From Pseudomonas sp. P8_229 (GTDB lineage: Bacteria > Pseudomonadota > Gammaproteobacteria > Pseudomonadales > Pseudomonadaceae): a stretch of DNA of 64,000 nt. The stretch covers positions 2,346,001 to 2,410,000 of the forward strand of contig NZ_CP125378.1 of NCBI RefSeq assembly GCF_034008635.1, read 5' to 3'. Below are positions 29,932-38,907 of this stretch, piece by piece. The stretch's first letter is position 1. Each line of letters opens with the position of its first letter. Made by a program: the position numbers and the translations under genes. The notes beneath the pieces are model-generated. The model made no database searches. It had not been told where the DNA came from and saw only the letters and a program-made list of their open reading frames with translations.

Positions 29932-30561
29932 ATGTCCACCCCCAGCATGACCCTGTTTCACAACACGCTCTCCCCGTTCGTGCGCAAAGTGATGGTGCTG
30001 TTGCACGAGACCGGCCAGCAGGATCGAGTCGCCCTGCAAGACTGCGTGCTCAGCCCGGTCAGCCCGAGCGCCGAGCTCAATGTCGACAACCCGCTGGGCA
30101 AGATCCCCGCCCTGCGTCTGGCCGATGGCAACGTCATCCATGACAGCCGCGTGATCCTCGAATACCTCGACCAGCAGCACGTCGGCAATCCGCTGATCCC
30201 CCGCGAAGGCTCGGCCCGCTGGCGGCGCCTGACCCTGGCCTCGATGGCTGACGGGATCATGGACGCCTCGGTTATGGTGCGTTATGAACTGGTGTTGCGC
30301 GCGCCGCAAAAGCATTGGGACGAATGGCTCGAAGCCCAGCGCGACAAGATCCGTCGCGCCCTGGCCTATCTGGAAAGTGACGCCATCGCCGAGCTGACCA
30401 GCCATTTCGACGTGGCAGCGATCAGCGTGGCCTGTGCGCTGGGTTACATCGATCTGCGTCATCCGGACCTGGACTGGCGCACCGCCAATCCGCAACTGGC
30501 CAACTGGTATTTCGAAGTGAGCCAGCGACCGTCCATGATCGCTACCCTGCCCAAGCCTTAA
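29932..30561 (+). CDS. Glutathione S-transferase family protein
   Basis: 209 residues from ATG 29932. Thioredoxin-like N-terminal domain (LFHNTLSPFVRKVMVLLHETG, NPLGKIPAL with the cis-Pro, DSRVILEYLD contacting glutathione) and an all-helical C-terminal domain. Ser in LSPF may be the activating residue. Substrate unknown. Corresponds in position to PA0473. Confidence 0.85.
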   Translation: MSTPSMTLFHNTLSPFVRKVMVLLHETGQQDRVALQDCVLSPVSPSAELNVDNPLGKIPALRLADGNVIHDSRVILEYLDQQHVGNPLIPREGSARWRRLTLASMADGIMDASVMVRYELVLRAPQKHWDEWLEAQRDKIRRALAYLESDAIAELTSHFDVAAISVACALGYIDLRHPDLDWRTANPQLANWYFEVSQRPSMIATLPKP

Positions 30562-30584
30562 GGATGCGCCGTCTGTTCCGGCCT

Positions 30585-30677
30585 CTTCGCGAGCAAGCCC
30601 GCTCCCACCTTGTTTTTATGTATGACAGAGAAATCTGATCCAGTACAAATCCTGTGTGAGCGGGCTTGCTCGCGAAT
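30585..30677. repeat. REP pair, flavour B
   Basis: TTCGCGAGCAAGCCCGCTCCCAC and inverted GTGTGAGCGGGCTTGCTCGCGAA around an unusual AT-rich spacer lacking the standard ATGTTGA sequence. Confidence 0.85.
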
Positions 30678-30769
30678 GTACCAGCTCGGTTCCACAGGTA
30701 AATATCCAATAATCCGCGTCACCAACTCATCCTTCCAGCGCTGGTCCTCGCGCAGACCCAACGACCCGC

Positions 30770-32140
30770 TCATTGCATCGCCCCCACATCAAACTCCAAC
30801 GGTTTGGCTGGCTTCTGCCCAATCCCGTACCAGTCCAGTTTGCGCGTCAGCACCATAAACACCCCGAGCAGGCCGAACAGCAACAACGAGCCCATCAGCA
30901 GCGCGTAATCCTCAGCGCTCAGCAGCCCATACAGCAGGGCATACAACGCCGCCAATCCGGCAGAAAAACTCAAACCGTGGCGCACGCTGTGCAGCACGTG
31001 GCACACGTAAAACCCGATCAGCAACACACAGCCACTGGCTGACAGCAGATACGCAAGGGCAAAGCCGATGTGCTCCGACAACGACAGCAGCAACAGATAG
31101 AAGAACGCCAGCGCGACACCGACCAGCGCGTATTGCACCGGGTGCACCGCCAGGCTCTTGAGCACTTCGAACAGGAAGAAACCGGCGAACGTCAGGACAA
31201 TGAACAGCAGCGCATATTTGATCGCCCGATCACTCTTCAAATACTGATCCACCGGGTCGATGAAGCTCACCCCGAAGCTGCGTCCGTTGAACGTTTCACA
31301 GTCTTTGCCCATGACGCAACGGTTCATGGCTTCTTGCAGGTTGGTGGAGAAAAACGAGGTCTGCCAATCGGCGCTGAAACCCTGATCACTGATCTCGCGC
31401 TTGGCTGGCAGGAAGTTGCCGATGAAGCTGGGGTGCGGCCAGTTGGCGGCGAGACTGACTTGGCTGGTCTTGCCCACCGGCAGCACCTGCAGCGAACCGG
31501 TGCCTTGCAGGCGCAGGTCAAAGCCGAAGGCCAGTTCTGTGGCTTTACCGGTGTCCAGCGCTGGCAGCGTGACCCGCACACCCTCGCCGAGCCATCCCAC
31601 CTGGGTGCCGGGCACGAAATCCAGGCGCTGGCCGTCGAGTTCCAGCTTCAGCGCATTTTCGATGCCGCGAATATCGCTGATGCCCACCGCCAGAAACGGT
31701 GCATCGAACTGGTAATCAGAGAAGTCTTCCTTGATGCCCAACTGCGCCGGCAACGAGAAATGCCCGGTGATGCGATTGTCGACATGGAACAGTCGCGCTT
31801 CGTAAATGCCTCGGGCGCGCAGTTCGGTTTGCACTTGTCCATCGAGCTCAAAACGCTCCGGCAAAAAATACAGGCGCCCGCGTTCTTCACCGAGCTCTTC
31901 ATAGCGCTTATTGGTTTTCTCGTTGGTCTTCCAGGTGCGCACGACCTTGCGATACGGCACCACCATCACCGGCCCGCTCAACTGCTGGCTGTAGCTGGAG
32001 CTACGGGCGATGTCTTCCAGCACACCGTCGCGCAATTGCTGGCGGTCGTCGATGATGCCGTCAATCATCAGCAACGGGATCAGCAACAGCAGAATCAACA
32101 GGGCAATGGCCCCCAGCTTTATGGTCAGACTCTTGTTCAT
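30770..32140 (-). CDS. creD: Inner membrane protein CreD
   Basis: 456 residues. One N-terminal helix (AIALLILLLLIPLLMI), a large periplasmic part with RAIYEARLFHVDN-type strands, and about six C-terminal helices (from IKYALLFIVLTFAGFFLFEVL). CreD is the effector of the CreBC system and supports envelope integrity and beta-lactam tolerance. Same strand as creBC, separated by 175 bp that contains a REP pair. No TTCAC-N6-TTCAC cre-tag is visible upstream. Confidence 0.92.
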   Translation of the reverse strand: MNKSLTIKLGAIALLILLLLIPLLMIDGIIDDRQQLRDGVLEDIARSSSYSQQLSGPVMVVPYRKVVRTWKTNEKTNKRYEELGEERGRLYFLPERFELDGQVQTELRARGIYEARLFHVDNRITGHFSLPAQLGIKEDFSDYQFDAPFLAVGISDIRGIENALKLELDGQRLDFVPGTQVGWLGEGVRVTLPALDTGKATELAFGFDLRLQGTGSLQVLPVGKTSQVSLAANWPHPSFIGNFLPAKREISDQGFSADWQTSFFSTNLQEAMNRCVMGKDCETFNGRSFGVSFIDPVDQYLKSDRAIKYALLFIVLTFAGFFLFEVLKSLAVHPVQYALVGVALAFFYLLLLSLSEHIGFALAYLLSASGCVLLIGFYVCHVLHSVRHGLSFSAGLAALYALLYGLLSAEDYALLMGSLLLFGLLGVFMVLTRKLDWYGIGQKPAKPLEFDVGAMQ

Positions 32141-32235
32141 GGGACTCTCCCTGTTTGGATGGGGCAGAGTCTGGTTGGGCTTTGTGGGAGGAATATGGGG
32201 CGATTATGGAGTTTGTGTGGAGACAGTCATGGCCC

Positions 32236-32303
32236 CATCGCGAGCAGGCTCACTCCTACAGTTGATCGCATTCCCCTGTAGGAGTGAGCCTGCTCGCGAT
32301 GGC
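32236..32303. repeat. REP pair, flavour A, short spacer
   Basis: CATCGCGAGCAGGCTCACTCCTACA, linker GTTGATCGCATTCCCC, inverted unit. Between creC and creD; the linker is the one used in the triple REP at 23990. Confidence 0.9.
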
Positions 32304-32315
32304 GGCGACGCGGTT

Positions 32316-33734
32316 TCAAGGCAGGCGCACAGTCACTTCCACGCCGCCCTCAACGTTGCGGATATGCATGAAACCGCCATGCAACTTCACCACTTCTTCA
32401 ACGAAATTCAGCCCCAGCCCAGTGCTTTTGCGTCCACTGTCCGGACGCGGCAGCGAGTAAAACCGCTCACTCAGCCGCGGCAAGGCGTACTCGGGGATTG
32501 GTGCCGCCTCATTGAATAAACGGAACTCGACTTGCTCCCCGACTCGCTCGGCACTGAAACGCAGTAACCCGGCGACCGGGGTGAAATCCAGCGCATTCTC
32601 CAGCAGATTGCCCAGCGCCTGACGCAGCAGAAACGGTTCGCCGATCAGCAACAGATCCGGTGCAATCGTCTGCTCGATCTTGAGCCGTCGACCTTCGACT
32701 CGCGCCGCCTGGGCCCGCAACAATTCATCGACCAACGCCGCCAGCGGCACCGCCACGCGCTCTTCCAGTCCCTGACGCTGCTCAACTTGCGCCAGGTTCA
32801 GCAGCCGCTCGATCAACTGCTGCATCCGCGCACTTTCACTGTCGATGTTACCGACAAAGCGCAGGCGCTGGATCGGCGGCATATCCCCCTGCAGCAACTC
32901 CGCCGCACCGCGAATCGCCGCCAGCGGACTTTTCAATTCATGGGTCAGGGTGTGCACGTAGCGCTCGACGTAGGCCTTGCCTTCCAGTTGGGTGCGCATC
33001 TGCTCCACCGCCGTGGCCAGTTGCTCCAGCTCGCCGCCACGGTAATGCGGCACTTCGACTCGACGCCCTTCACTCACTGCCTGGGCGTAGCCAGTCAAAC
33101 GGTGCAGCGCTCGGCTCAACCACCAGGACAGCAATGCACCGAACAGCAATCCCAGGCCAATCAGCCCGGCGCCGTAAAACAGCAAGCGCCGCTCGGTACG
33201 ATCGACGTAAGGCTGCAATGAGCTGTTGGGTTTCGCTACGGTGACCACGCCGATGATTTTGCCGTTGTCGCGGATCGGCGCACCGACGTGCATCACCGAA
33301 GAGTTCGCATCATTCGGATCGCTGCGGCTCGACCGTGCGCCGTACTCACCTCGCAAGGTCAGGTAGACGTCGTTCCAGCGCGAATAATCCTGACCAACCG
33401 CCACCCCGCTGGAATCCAGCACCACGATGCCTTTGGCGTCGGTGACGTAGATGCGGTGGTTGACCTGGTTTTTCGGCAAGCCCCAGATCGTCGCCTGCGG
33501 CTGGCGCTCGCCGTAGGCACGCAACAATTCGGGCCAGCGGTTCTCGCTGAGCGTCCCGGCCTTGAAATCATCACGCAGGATTTCCGCCATCAGGTTGGCG
33601 GTGTCAACCAGGGTTTCTTCGGTGGACTGGCGCACGCCAGGGCGGATTTCTTCCATCACCGTGTTGAGCACGAAGTAACCGGTCAGACCGATAAACAGCA
33701 CATACACCAGAAAGATCCGCAGCCCCAGCGACAT
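32316..33734 (-). CDS. creC: Sensor histidine kinase CreC
   Basis: 472 residues from ATG 33734, which overlaps the creB stop (ATGA). Two membrane helices (5-25 and about 185-207) flank a periplasmic sensor region with PAS-like VGAPIRDNGKIIGVVTVAK. HAMP follows, then the H-box THELKSPLAAI with His265 and ATP-binding N, G1 and G2 boxes (NLLENALDF, STGLGLNFV). Phosphorylates CreB. The start is set by the overlap; the open frame continues inside creB. Confidence 0.92.
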   Translation of the reverse strand: MSLGLRIFLVYVLFIGLTGYFVLNTVMEEIRPGVRQSTEETLVDTANLMAEILRDDFKAGTLSENRWPELLRAYGERQPQATIWGLPKNQVNHRIYVTDAKGIVVLDSSGVAVGQDYSRWNDVYLTLRGEYGARSSRSDPNDANSSVMHVGAPIRDNGKIIGVVTVAKPNSSLQPYVDRTERRLLFYGAGLIGLGLLFGALLSWWLSRALHRLTGYAQAVSEGRRVEVPHYRGGELEQLATAVEQMRTQLEGKAYVERYVHTLTHELKSPLAAIRGAAELLQGDMPPIQRLRFVGNIDSESARMQQLIERLLNLAQVEQRQGLEERVAVPLAALVDELLRAQAARVEGRRLKIEQTIAPDLLLIGEPFLLRQALGNLLENALDFTPVAGLLRFSAERVGEQVEFRLFNEAAPIPEYALPRLSERFYSLPRPDSGRKSTGLGLNFVEEVVKLHGGFMHIRNVEGGVEVTVRLP

Positions 33735-34414
33735 CAGCTGTGCCCCGGGCTGTAGCTGTAACCGAGGCCGCGATGGGTCTGGATCGGCTCGGCATCGGCA
33801 CGCACCAGACGCAGTTTGGCGCGCACGCTTTTGATATGGCTGTCGATACTGCGCTCGTAACCGGCGTCCGCCGCCACGCCCAGCGCGTCGAGCAACTGCT
33901 CGCGGCTGAACACTCGCTGCGGTTGTTCGAGCAGGCACTGCAACAGACGGAATTCGTGACGGGTCAGGCTCAGTGCCTGGCCCCGGTAGGTGATCAGCAC
34001 ACGCTCGGGATCGATGCGAAACACGGCCGAAGCGGCTTCCACCGCAGGACGCGGCGCCATGCGCTTGAGAATCGCCCGCACCCGCGCCGCGACTTCCCGT
34101 GGGCTGAACGGCTTGACCACGTAATCGTCGGCGCCGATCTCCAGCCCCACCACCCGATCGATCTCGGCGTCCCGGGCACTGAGGAACAGCACCGGCACTT
34201 CGCTGAAGCGCCGCAGCTGTTTGCAGGTTTCGAAACCGCTGATGTCCGGCAGGCCGATGTCGAGGATGATCAGATCGGCCGGGGTTTGCCGCTGATGCTC
34301 CAGCGCCGCTGCGCCGAGGCTCAGCCACGTGGTGGTGAACCCCTCGCCCTGCAGGGCAAAAATCAGCGTGTCGGCAATCGCCGCTTCATCTTCGACAATC
34401 AGGATATGAGGCAT
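33734..34414 (-). CDS. creB: Response regulator CreB
   Basis: 226 residues from ATG 34414 (MPHILIVEDE). OmpR family: receiver with Asp52 in LDIGLPD, Ser/Lys switch residues, and a C-terminal winged helix (VFSREQLLDALG, ERSIDSHIKSVRAKL). Activates creD and, in Pseudomonas, beta-lactam resistance functions when PBP4 is inhibited. Confidence 0.93.
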   Translation of the reverse strand: MPHILIVEDEAAIADTLIFALQGEGFTTTWLSLGAAALEHQRQTPADLIILDIGLPDISGFETCKQLRRFSEVPVLFLSARDAEIDRVVGLEIGADDYVVKPFSPREVAARVRAILKRMAPRPAVEAASAVFRIDPERVLITYRGQALSLTRHEFRLLQCLLEQPQRVFSREQLLDALGVAADAGYERSIDSHIKSVRAKLRLVRADAEPIQTHRGLGYSYSPGHS

Positions 34415-34487
34415 GGCATCCGAGCCCATGGGTTAAGTGCGCGAACGGTGCCCCAAGCCTGACGTTACGTCAATGAGACCACTTGGT

Positions 34488-34991
34488 TCAGCAATCCGGT
34501 TTGTCAGCAGTAAAACGACGAGCCGGGTTAACCGCCGCGCCGAACTCGCGCAAGGCCTTGGCACCGATCAGCAGCGGGTAGTTGAAGTTGCTGCGGTCGG
34601 TCAGGTTGACCTCCACGGTACGCTTGACGCTACCCAGGCACAGTTCCAGATCGACCACCGGGCGCTTGGCGACCTCAGTGGCGTCGCTGTCGTCCTCTTC
34701 ATCTGCGCGACTCTTGATCTTGCTGATCCGCGCGACCTTGTGTTCGTAGACCTTGTTGCTGGCGTCCTTGGTGCCGAGGCGAAAGCGCACCCAGTTCTCG
34801 CCGTCGCGGGTGAAGGTCTCGATGTCCTTGGCCGACAGCGAGGCGGTCAGCGCGCCGGTGTCCATCTTGGCCTTGAGCACCTCGCCGCCGATTTCCGGCA
34901 GCGCGATGTATTCATAACGCCCGTACAGGGTCGGCTCGGCGGCCATGACCGGCAGGACGACGAGGGCAAACAGTGCAAGGAGGGATTTCAC
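34488..34991 (-). CDS. RimB-like retropepsin-fold protease (putative ATP-dependent zinc protease family)
   Basis: 167 residues. Signal peptide cut near VMAAEP, so it is exported, unlike cytosolic RimB. The aspartic protease motif is D44-T45-G46 in KMDTGALTASL; conserved NYPLLIGAKALREFG closes the domain. A charged EEDDSD stretch lies mid-protein. Matches the DUF785 family. Substrate unknown. Confidence 0.8.
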   Translation of the reverse strand: MKSLLALFALVVLPVMAAEPTLYGRYEYIALPEIGGEVLKAKMDTGALTASLSAKDIETFTRDGENWVRFRLGTKDASNKVYEHKVARISKIKSRADEEDDSDATEVAKRPVVDLELCLGSVKRTVEVNLTDRSNFNYPLLIGAKALREFGAAVNPARRFTADKPDC

Positions 34992-35073
34992 GTAGAGGGC
35001 TTCCTTGAAAAATGAGGGCGTCAGACGCGAGACTTTAGACAGCCGGCAAGCAATTGGTTCGCCTTGAGTACGC

Positions 35074-35170
35074 CTTCGCGAGCAAGCCCGCTCCCACAGG
35101 GGATTAGTGGTGTGCTGAAGTCAGCATGTACACAGTAGATCCAATGTGGGAGCGGGCTTGCTCGCGAAGG
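35074..35170. repeat. REP pair, flavour B
   Basis: TTCGCGAGCAAGCCCGCTCCCACA and inverted TGTGGGAGCGGGCTTGCTCGCGAA around a 48-bp spacer. Lies in the 309-bp gap (34992-35300) between divergent genes, which otherwise shows nothing I can name. Confidence 0.9.
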
Positions 35171-35300
35171 GGCCAGACTGCCAACACAATAATTGGCTCC
35201 AGCATAGCTGCCCAAAAGTGAAACATTCGTCACCCCCGATTTGGCCTGTCGCCCGAAGCCACTTATCATGGCGCGCCTATCCGCCTTCATAGAGTTGCTT

Positions 35301-36188
35301 ATGCGCCGCCTGCTCACCGGCTGTTTCGTCACCCTGCTGCTGTTGCTCAACACCCTGATCCTGATCGGGCCATTGATGGTCTTTGCCCTGCTCAAGCTGA
35401 TCGCGCCCGGGCGCTGGCGTGATTATGCGTCGTGGGCGGTGATGTGGATCGCCGAGACCTGGGCCGAGATCGACAAGCTGATCTTTCGTCTGTGCATCCC
35501 CACCCAATGGGACATTCGCGGCGGCGAAAACCTGCGCGGTGACACCTCGTATCTGGTGGTCAGCAACCACCAGTCGTGGGTCGACATTCCGGCGCTGATC
35601 CAGACCCTCAACCGGCGCACGCCGTTCTTCAAGTTCTTCCTCAAGAAAGAGCTGATCTGGGTGCCGTTCCTCGGTCTGGCGTGGTGGGCACTGGATTACC
35701 CGTTCATGAAACGCTACAGCAAGGCGTTCCTGGCCAGGCACCCGGAGCTGGCGGGCAAGGATCTGGAAATCACCCGACAGGCCTGCGAGCTGTTCAAACG
35801 CCAGCCAGTAACGGTGGTGAATTATCTGGAAGGCACACGCTACACCGCAGCAAAAAGCGCGCAGCAGCAGTCACCGTTCAAGCACCTGCTCAAGCCCAAG
35901 GCGGGCGGTGTGGCGTTTGTTCTGGCAGCGATGGGGGAACAACTGGATGCACTGCTCGACGTGACCGTGGTTTATCCACAGCAGAAGATTCCGGGGTTCT
36001 GGGATCTGATCAGCGGCGGCGTGCCGCGCGTGATTGTCGACATCCAGACCCGCGAACTCGACCCGGCGCTGTCACAGGGCGATTACGAGAACGATCCGCT
36101 GTTTCGCGAACAGGTCCAGAGCTGGGTCAACCAACTCTGGACCGAGAAGGATCAGCGCATCACCGCACTGCGCGGCGAGCGCGGCTGA
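35301..36188 (+). CDS. Membrane acyltransferase, YihG/PlsC type
   Basis: 295 residues from ATG 35301; an upstream ATG at 35268 would add 11 residues. One N-terminal helix, then the HX4D motif NHQSWVD (His90, Asp95) and the EGTR motif (NYLEGTRYT), with the intervening FFKFFLKKELIWVPFLG acceptor region. Expected to transfer acyl groups to lysophosphatidate or a related glycerolipid in the inner membrane, altering membrane acyl composition. Confidence 0.85.
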   Translation: MRRLLTGCFVTLLLLLNTLILIGPLMVFALLKLIAPGRWRDYASWAVMWIAETWAEIDKLIFRLCIPTQWDIRGGENLRGDTSYLVVSNHQSWVDIPALIQTLNRRTPFFKFFLKKELIWVPFLGLAWWALDYPFMKRYSKAFLARHPELAGKDLEITRQACELFKRQPVTVVNYLEGTRYTAAKSAQQQSPFKHLLKPKAGGVAFVLAAMGEQLDALLDVTVVYPQQKIPGFWDLISGGVPRVIVDIQTRELDPALSQGDYENDPLFREQVQSWVNQLWTEKDQRITALRGERG

Positions 36189-36202
36189 TCAGCGGGGGTC
36201 GG

Positions 36203-36754
36203 TCAACCGCCGACGCCCCAGACACCACCGAGGGTTTTCAGCAGCGAACCGCCAACGCCCTGGTCGCCCAGGTACTTGAGGATCACCGGGGCAAACTGGC
36301 CGACCATGCTGTCGTTCATGCCCAGTGCGCCGAACGCGCTGTTCAGGTCACTGGTGTCTTTCACATTGCCCAGAGCATTTTCCAGACCCGCCGATTTGCC
36401 GGAGCTGCCCAGTACGCTGCTCAACGCGCCCAACTGACCGGCACCGCCCGAGAGCTTGTCGAGCCCCGGAACGCTCTTGGCCAGTTCCGAATAATCGCTG
36501 CCGCTGAGCTTGTTCTTCGCCAGACCAAACATCGCACTGGTGCCACCGACGGCTTGCTGCGGCGTCACCCCTAGACCGGTGACTGCTTGCAGCAAACCTG
36601 CCGTTTCCGAGGTCGGCGCGGCGGCGGTAGCAGCGTTACCGCCCTGCATGCTCGAAGCCGCTTTGGTCACATCGTCCAGACTGAAGCCGGCGAACACCGG
36701 GCTCGCTGCAAGGGTCATCAGTGAAGCCAAGGCAATACCGCGTGAAATCTTCAT
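36203..36754 (-). CDS. Exported DUF2780 protein
   Basis: 183 residues. Signal peptide MKISRGIALASLMTLAASPVFA. The mature part is Gly/Ala/Ser-rich with repeated helical segments (LLQAVTGLGVTPQQAVGG, MFGLAKNKLSGSDYSELAKSVPG) that match DUF2780. No enzyme motif. Probably periplasmic or envelope-associated; function unknown. Convergent with the acyltransferase, leaving 14 bp between stops. Confidence 0.75.
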   Translation of the reverse strand: MKISRGIALASLMTLAASPVFAGFSLDDVTKAASSMQGGNAATAAAPTSETAGLLQAVTGLGVTPQQAVGGTSAMFGLAKNKLSGSDYSELAKSVPGLDKLSGGAGQLGALSSVLGSSGKSAGLENALGNVKDTSDLNSAFGALGMNDSMVGQFAPVILKYLGDQGVGGSLLKTLGGVWGVGG

Positions 36755-36902
36755 TCAGACATCCTCTTGCGCTGTGGTAACCGCCCTTCAATGAGCGGCA
36801 AAACTGCCGGTTTGACAGGGTTTCGGCCGGCATGTTCCTCACCGGCGCATCCATTTTCAGGATAGCCACGTATATAAAACGTGAAACCGCGGATAGCCCG
36901 AG

Positions 36903-37538
36903 ATGAATGGCACAAGCGCTGTCGCTGAACTAGCCTGTGAACAGCCCGAGCGCTGCCCTCGTCACCCGTCCATTGCCTGGAGAGCCGTCATTTCCATCGC
37001 CGACACCGATCAGTTGCGACACCTGTTGGCCCAGTGTTCACTGGGTGACCGTCGCGCGTTCGAAACCCTCTATCGCAGCGTCGGCCCGCACCTGCACGGC
37101 GTGGCCCTGCGCTTCATGGGCCGTGCGGATCTGGCTGAAGAAGTGTTACAGGAAGCCTTTGTGCGCATCTGGAACAACGCCTCGCGCTACGAAGCGCACT
37201 TGTCGGCGCCGCTGACCTGGATGATCAACATCACCCGCAATCAAGCCATCGACCAGTTGCGCAAACAGCGCGAACGCCCGCTGACCGATCTGGAACAGGA
37301 CGCGCTGTCGGATGAAAGTCCTTCGGCCCACGAACAACTGGACAGCGCCCGCGAGGCTCATGCGTTGAACCGTTGCCTGGAAACGCTTGAAAGCATGCAG
37401 CGCCAGTCGATCACTGTGGCCTACTTTCAGGGATTGTCGTGTACGGAACTCGCCGAACACCTCGCGACGCCGCTGGGGACGGTCAAATCATGGATCCGCC
37501 GCGGCATCGAACGCCTGCGCCGGTGCCTTGAATCATGA
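36903..37538 (+). CDS. ECF sigma factor, RpoE/SigK-like
   Basis: 211 residues from ATG 36903 (weak ribosome site; the first 25 residues may not be translated). Region 2: LGDRRAFETLYRSVGPHLHGVALRFMG ... LAEEVLQEAFVRIWNNA. Region 4: ITVAYFQGLSCTELAEHLATPLGTVKSWIRRGIERLRR. It overlaps the anti-sigma gene by ATGA, a standard sigma/anti-sigma operon. The stimulus is not apparent. Confidence 0.88.
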   Translation: MNGTSAVAELACEQPERCPRHPSIAWRAVISIADTDQLRHLLAQCSLGDRRAFETLYRSVGPHLHGVALRFMGRADLAEEVLQEAFVRIWNNASRYEAHLSAPLTWMINITRNQAIDQLRKQRERPLTDLEQDALSDESPSAHEQLDSAREAHALNRCLETLESMQRQSITVAYFQGLSCTELAEHLATPLGTVKSWIRRGIERLRRCLES

Positions 37539-38209
37539 ACTACCAGACCCCCGCCCTGCGCCGCGCCCTCGCCGCCGATTACGCCATCGGCCTGATGTCT
37601 GCGCCCGCACGTCGGCGTTTTGAACAATTGCTGCTGGATGACGCGGCGCTGCGTGCCGAACTGGCGCAGTGGCAGGAAGCGCTGGTCAGCCTCACCGAAT
37701 CCTTGCCGGAACATCCGGTGCCTGACCGCGTGTGGCAAGGCATCACCGCGCGCATCGAACCGCAAGTGCTGCATGTACCCGAGAAACCTCCGTTCTGGAA
37801 TTGGCTACGACTCACGGCAGCAGCTTGCTCGATTGTCGTGCTGGTGTTCCTCGGTTCGCTGTACAACCGCGACGACACCCGCTACAGCGCCACCCTGCTG
37901 ACCGCCGAGGCGCAACCGGCGCTGAAGGTCGAGGCGCATGCGGATTACCTGCAAGTCGAGCCGCTGACACTGGCCGCCGTCGCGCCTGATCACAGCCTGG
38001 AACTGTGGGCGATTCCGGCAGATGGCAAGCCGATCTCGCTGGGTGTGATTCCGGCGGGAGGCAAAGGCAAGGTGGAGTTGAGCGAGGCGCAGAAAGTGTT
38101 GATCGGGAAACCGATTGCGCTGGCTGTGAGCCTGGAGCCGAAGGGTGGTTCACCGACTGGGCAGCCTACGGGGCCGGTTCTATATCAAGGCGCACTGGCG
38201 GCACTCTGA
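37535..38209 (+). CDS. Anti-sigma-K factor (RskA-like)
   Basis: 224 residues. N-terminal anti-sigma domain (ALRRALAADYAIGLMSAPARRRFEQLL), one membrane helix near 90-108 (LTAAACSIVVLVFLGSLY), and a periplasmic RskA domain (VEAHADYLQVEPLTL, HSLELWAIPADGKPISLGVIPAGGKG). It should hold the upstream ECF sigma at the membrane until cleaved. Confidence 0.87.
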   Translation: MNYQTPALRRALAADYAIGLMSAPARRRFEQLLLDDAALRAELAQWQEALVSLTESLPEHPVPDRVWQGITARIEPQVLHVPEKPPFWNWLRLTAAACSIVVLVFLGSLYNRDDTRYSATLLTAEAQPALKVEAHADYLQVEPLTLAAVAPDHSLELWAIPADGKPISLGVIPAGGKGKVELSEAQKVLIGKPIALAVSLEPKGGSPTGQPTGPVLYQGALAAL

Positions 38210-38284
38210 GTGCCGAAATCGGTTGATACCTTGGATCATTTTCTTAGTGAATATTCGTTTCATTATTTCAAATGGGGCTATACA

Positions 38285-38302
38285 ACTGTCAGATCTGACA
38301 GT
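38285..38302. promoter_or_regulatory. Perfect 18-bp palindrome, candidate operator
   Basis: ACTGTCAGATCTGACAGT lies 61 bp upstream of the next start codon in an AT-rich gap (38210-38362). It is not followed by a T-run, so it is more likely a protein-binding site than a terminator. I do not recognise the regulator. Confidence 0.45.
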
Positions 38303-38362
38303 GGTCGATAAGTACCTGACTAGCCAACATTGCTGCTCCTGTCCTGTAACGGAGTACCGACA

Positions 38363-38839
38363 ATGAAGCTGAAAATTGCTACCGCCATTCTTGGCTTGGC
38401 TGCGATGAGCAATGTGAATGCGGAACAATGCCCGGAGGTTTCACAGATATCCCAAACCGCACTACCTGGCGGTGGATTCGAATACAAAGCCCCCTTTGCT
38501 GCTGCGAGCCAGAAGCTTGAATGGACTGGTGGAGATAAATGGACCGGAGAAAGCGATAAGGAAAAACTCGCTTTCACATCGGCGCGTATCCAGCCAGAAG
38601 TTATTGATAAGACAGACCCGAAAAAATCCAGGGTCTGGAGCGTCATTTGTCGGTATGAGGGGCAAGGTGCAGGTAATGAAGAGGCCAACGCGACCATGGT
38701 GCTCAAACCCGGAAAAGAGATCACAACCGCCTCTCCCCAGTGGGGCAAACAGCCAGAAGGCAGCGTCAGCACAGCAGCTGTGAGCAAGTTGGATTGTGAA
38801 GCGAAAGAACCTGCGAAATGTGCGTTCAAACTGAACTGA
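38363..38839 (+). CDS. Small exported protein, DUF3757-like
   Basis: 158 residues from ATG 38363 (GGAG 8 bp upstream). Signal peptide MKLKIATAILGLAAMSNVNA, then CPEVSQISQTALPGGGFEYKAP and paired cysteines (CP, VICRYE, LDCEAKEPAKC), which suggest a disulphide-stabilised secreted domain. Base composition is clearly lower in G+C than its neighbours and codon use is more AT-rich, consistent with transfer. Function unknown. Confidence 0.72.
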   Translation: MKLKIATAILGLAAMSNVNAEQCPEVSQISQTALPGGGFEYKAPFAAASQKLEWTGGDKWTGESDKEKLAFTSARIQPEVIDKTDPKKSRVWSVICRYEGQGAGNEEANATMVLKPGKEITTASPQWGKQPEGSVSTAAVSKLDCEAKEPAKCAFKLN

Positions 38840-38871
38840 AAAGCTGCATCTGGCGCGTGAAGGAAGATTAG

Positions 38872-38899
38872 AAACGGCGACCCTGAGGTCGCCGTTTTG
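38872..38899. terminator. Bidirectional terminator between convergent genes
   Basis: AAACGGCGACC-CTGA-GGTCGCCGTTTT, between the DUF3757-like gene (ends 38839) and fdhA (ends 38908). Confidence 0.85.
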
Positions 38900-38907
38900 C
38901 ATTGCGC

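Noticed and set aside
32141..32315. cre-tag (TTCAC-N6-TTCAC) upstream of creD
   Set aside because: The sequence is absent in both orientations; only a REP pair and the leader are seen.
35972..35980. TTATCCACA in the acyltransferase gene, and others in glyA (47710-47718) and the ETF gene (63574-63582)
   Set aside because: All are in coding sequence and encode ordinary residues (for example Val-Asp-Lys read on the minus strand). None has the AAGCC or TTTTTTGATC element at the fixed distance.
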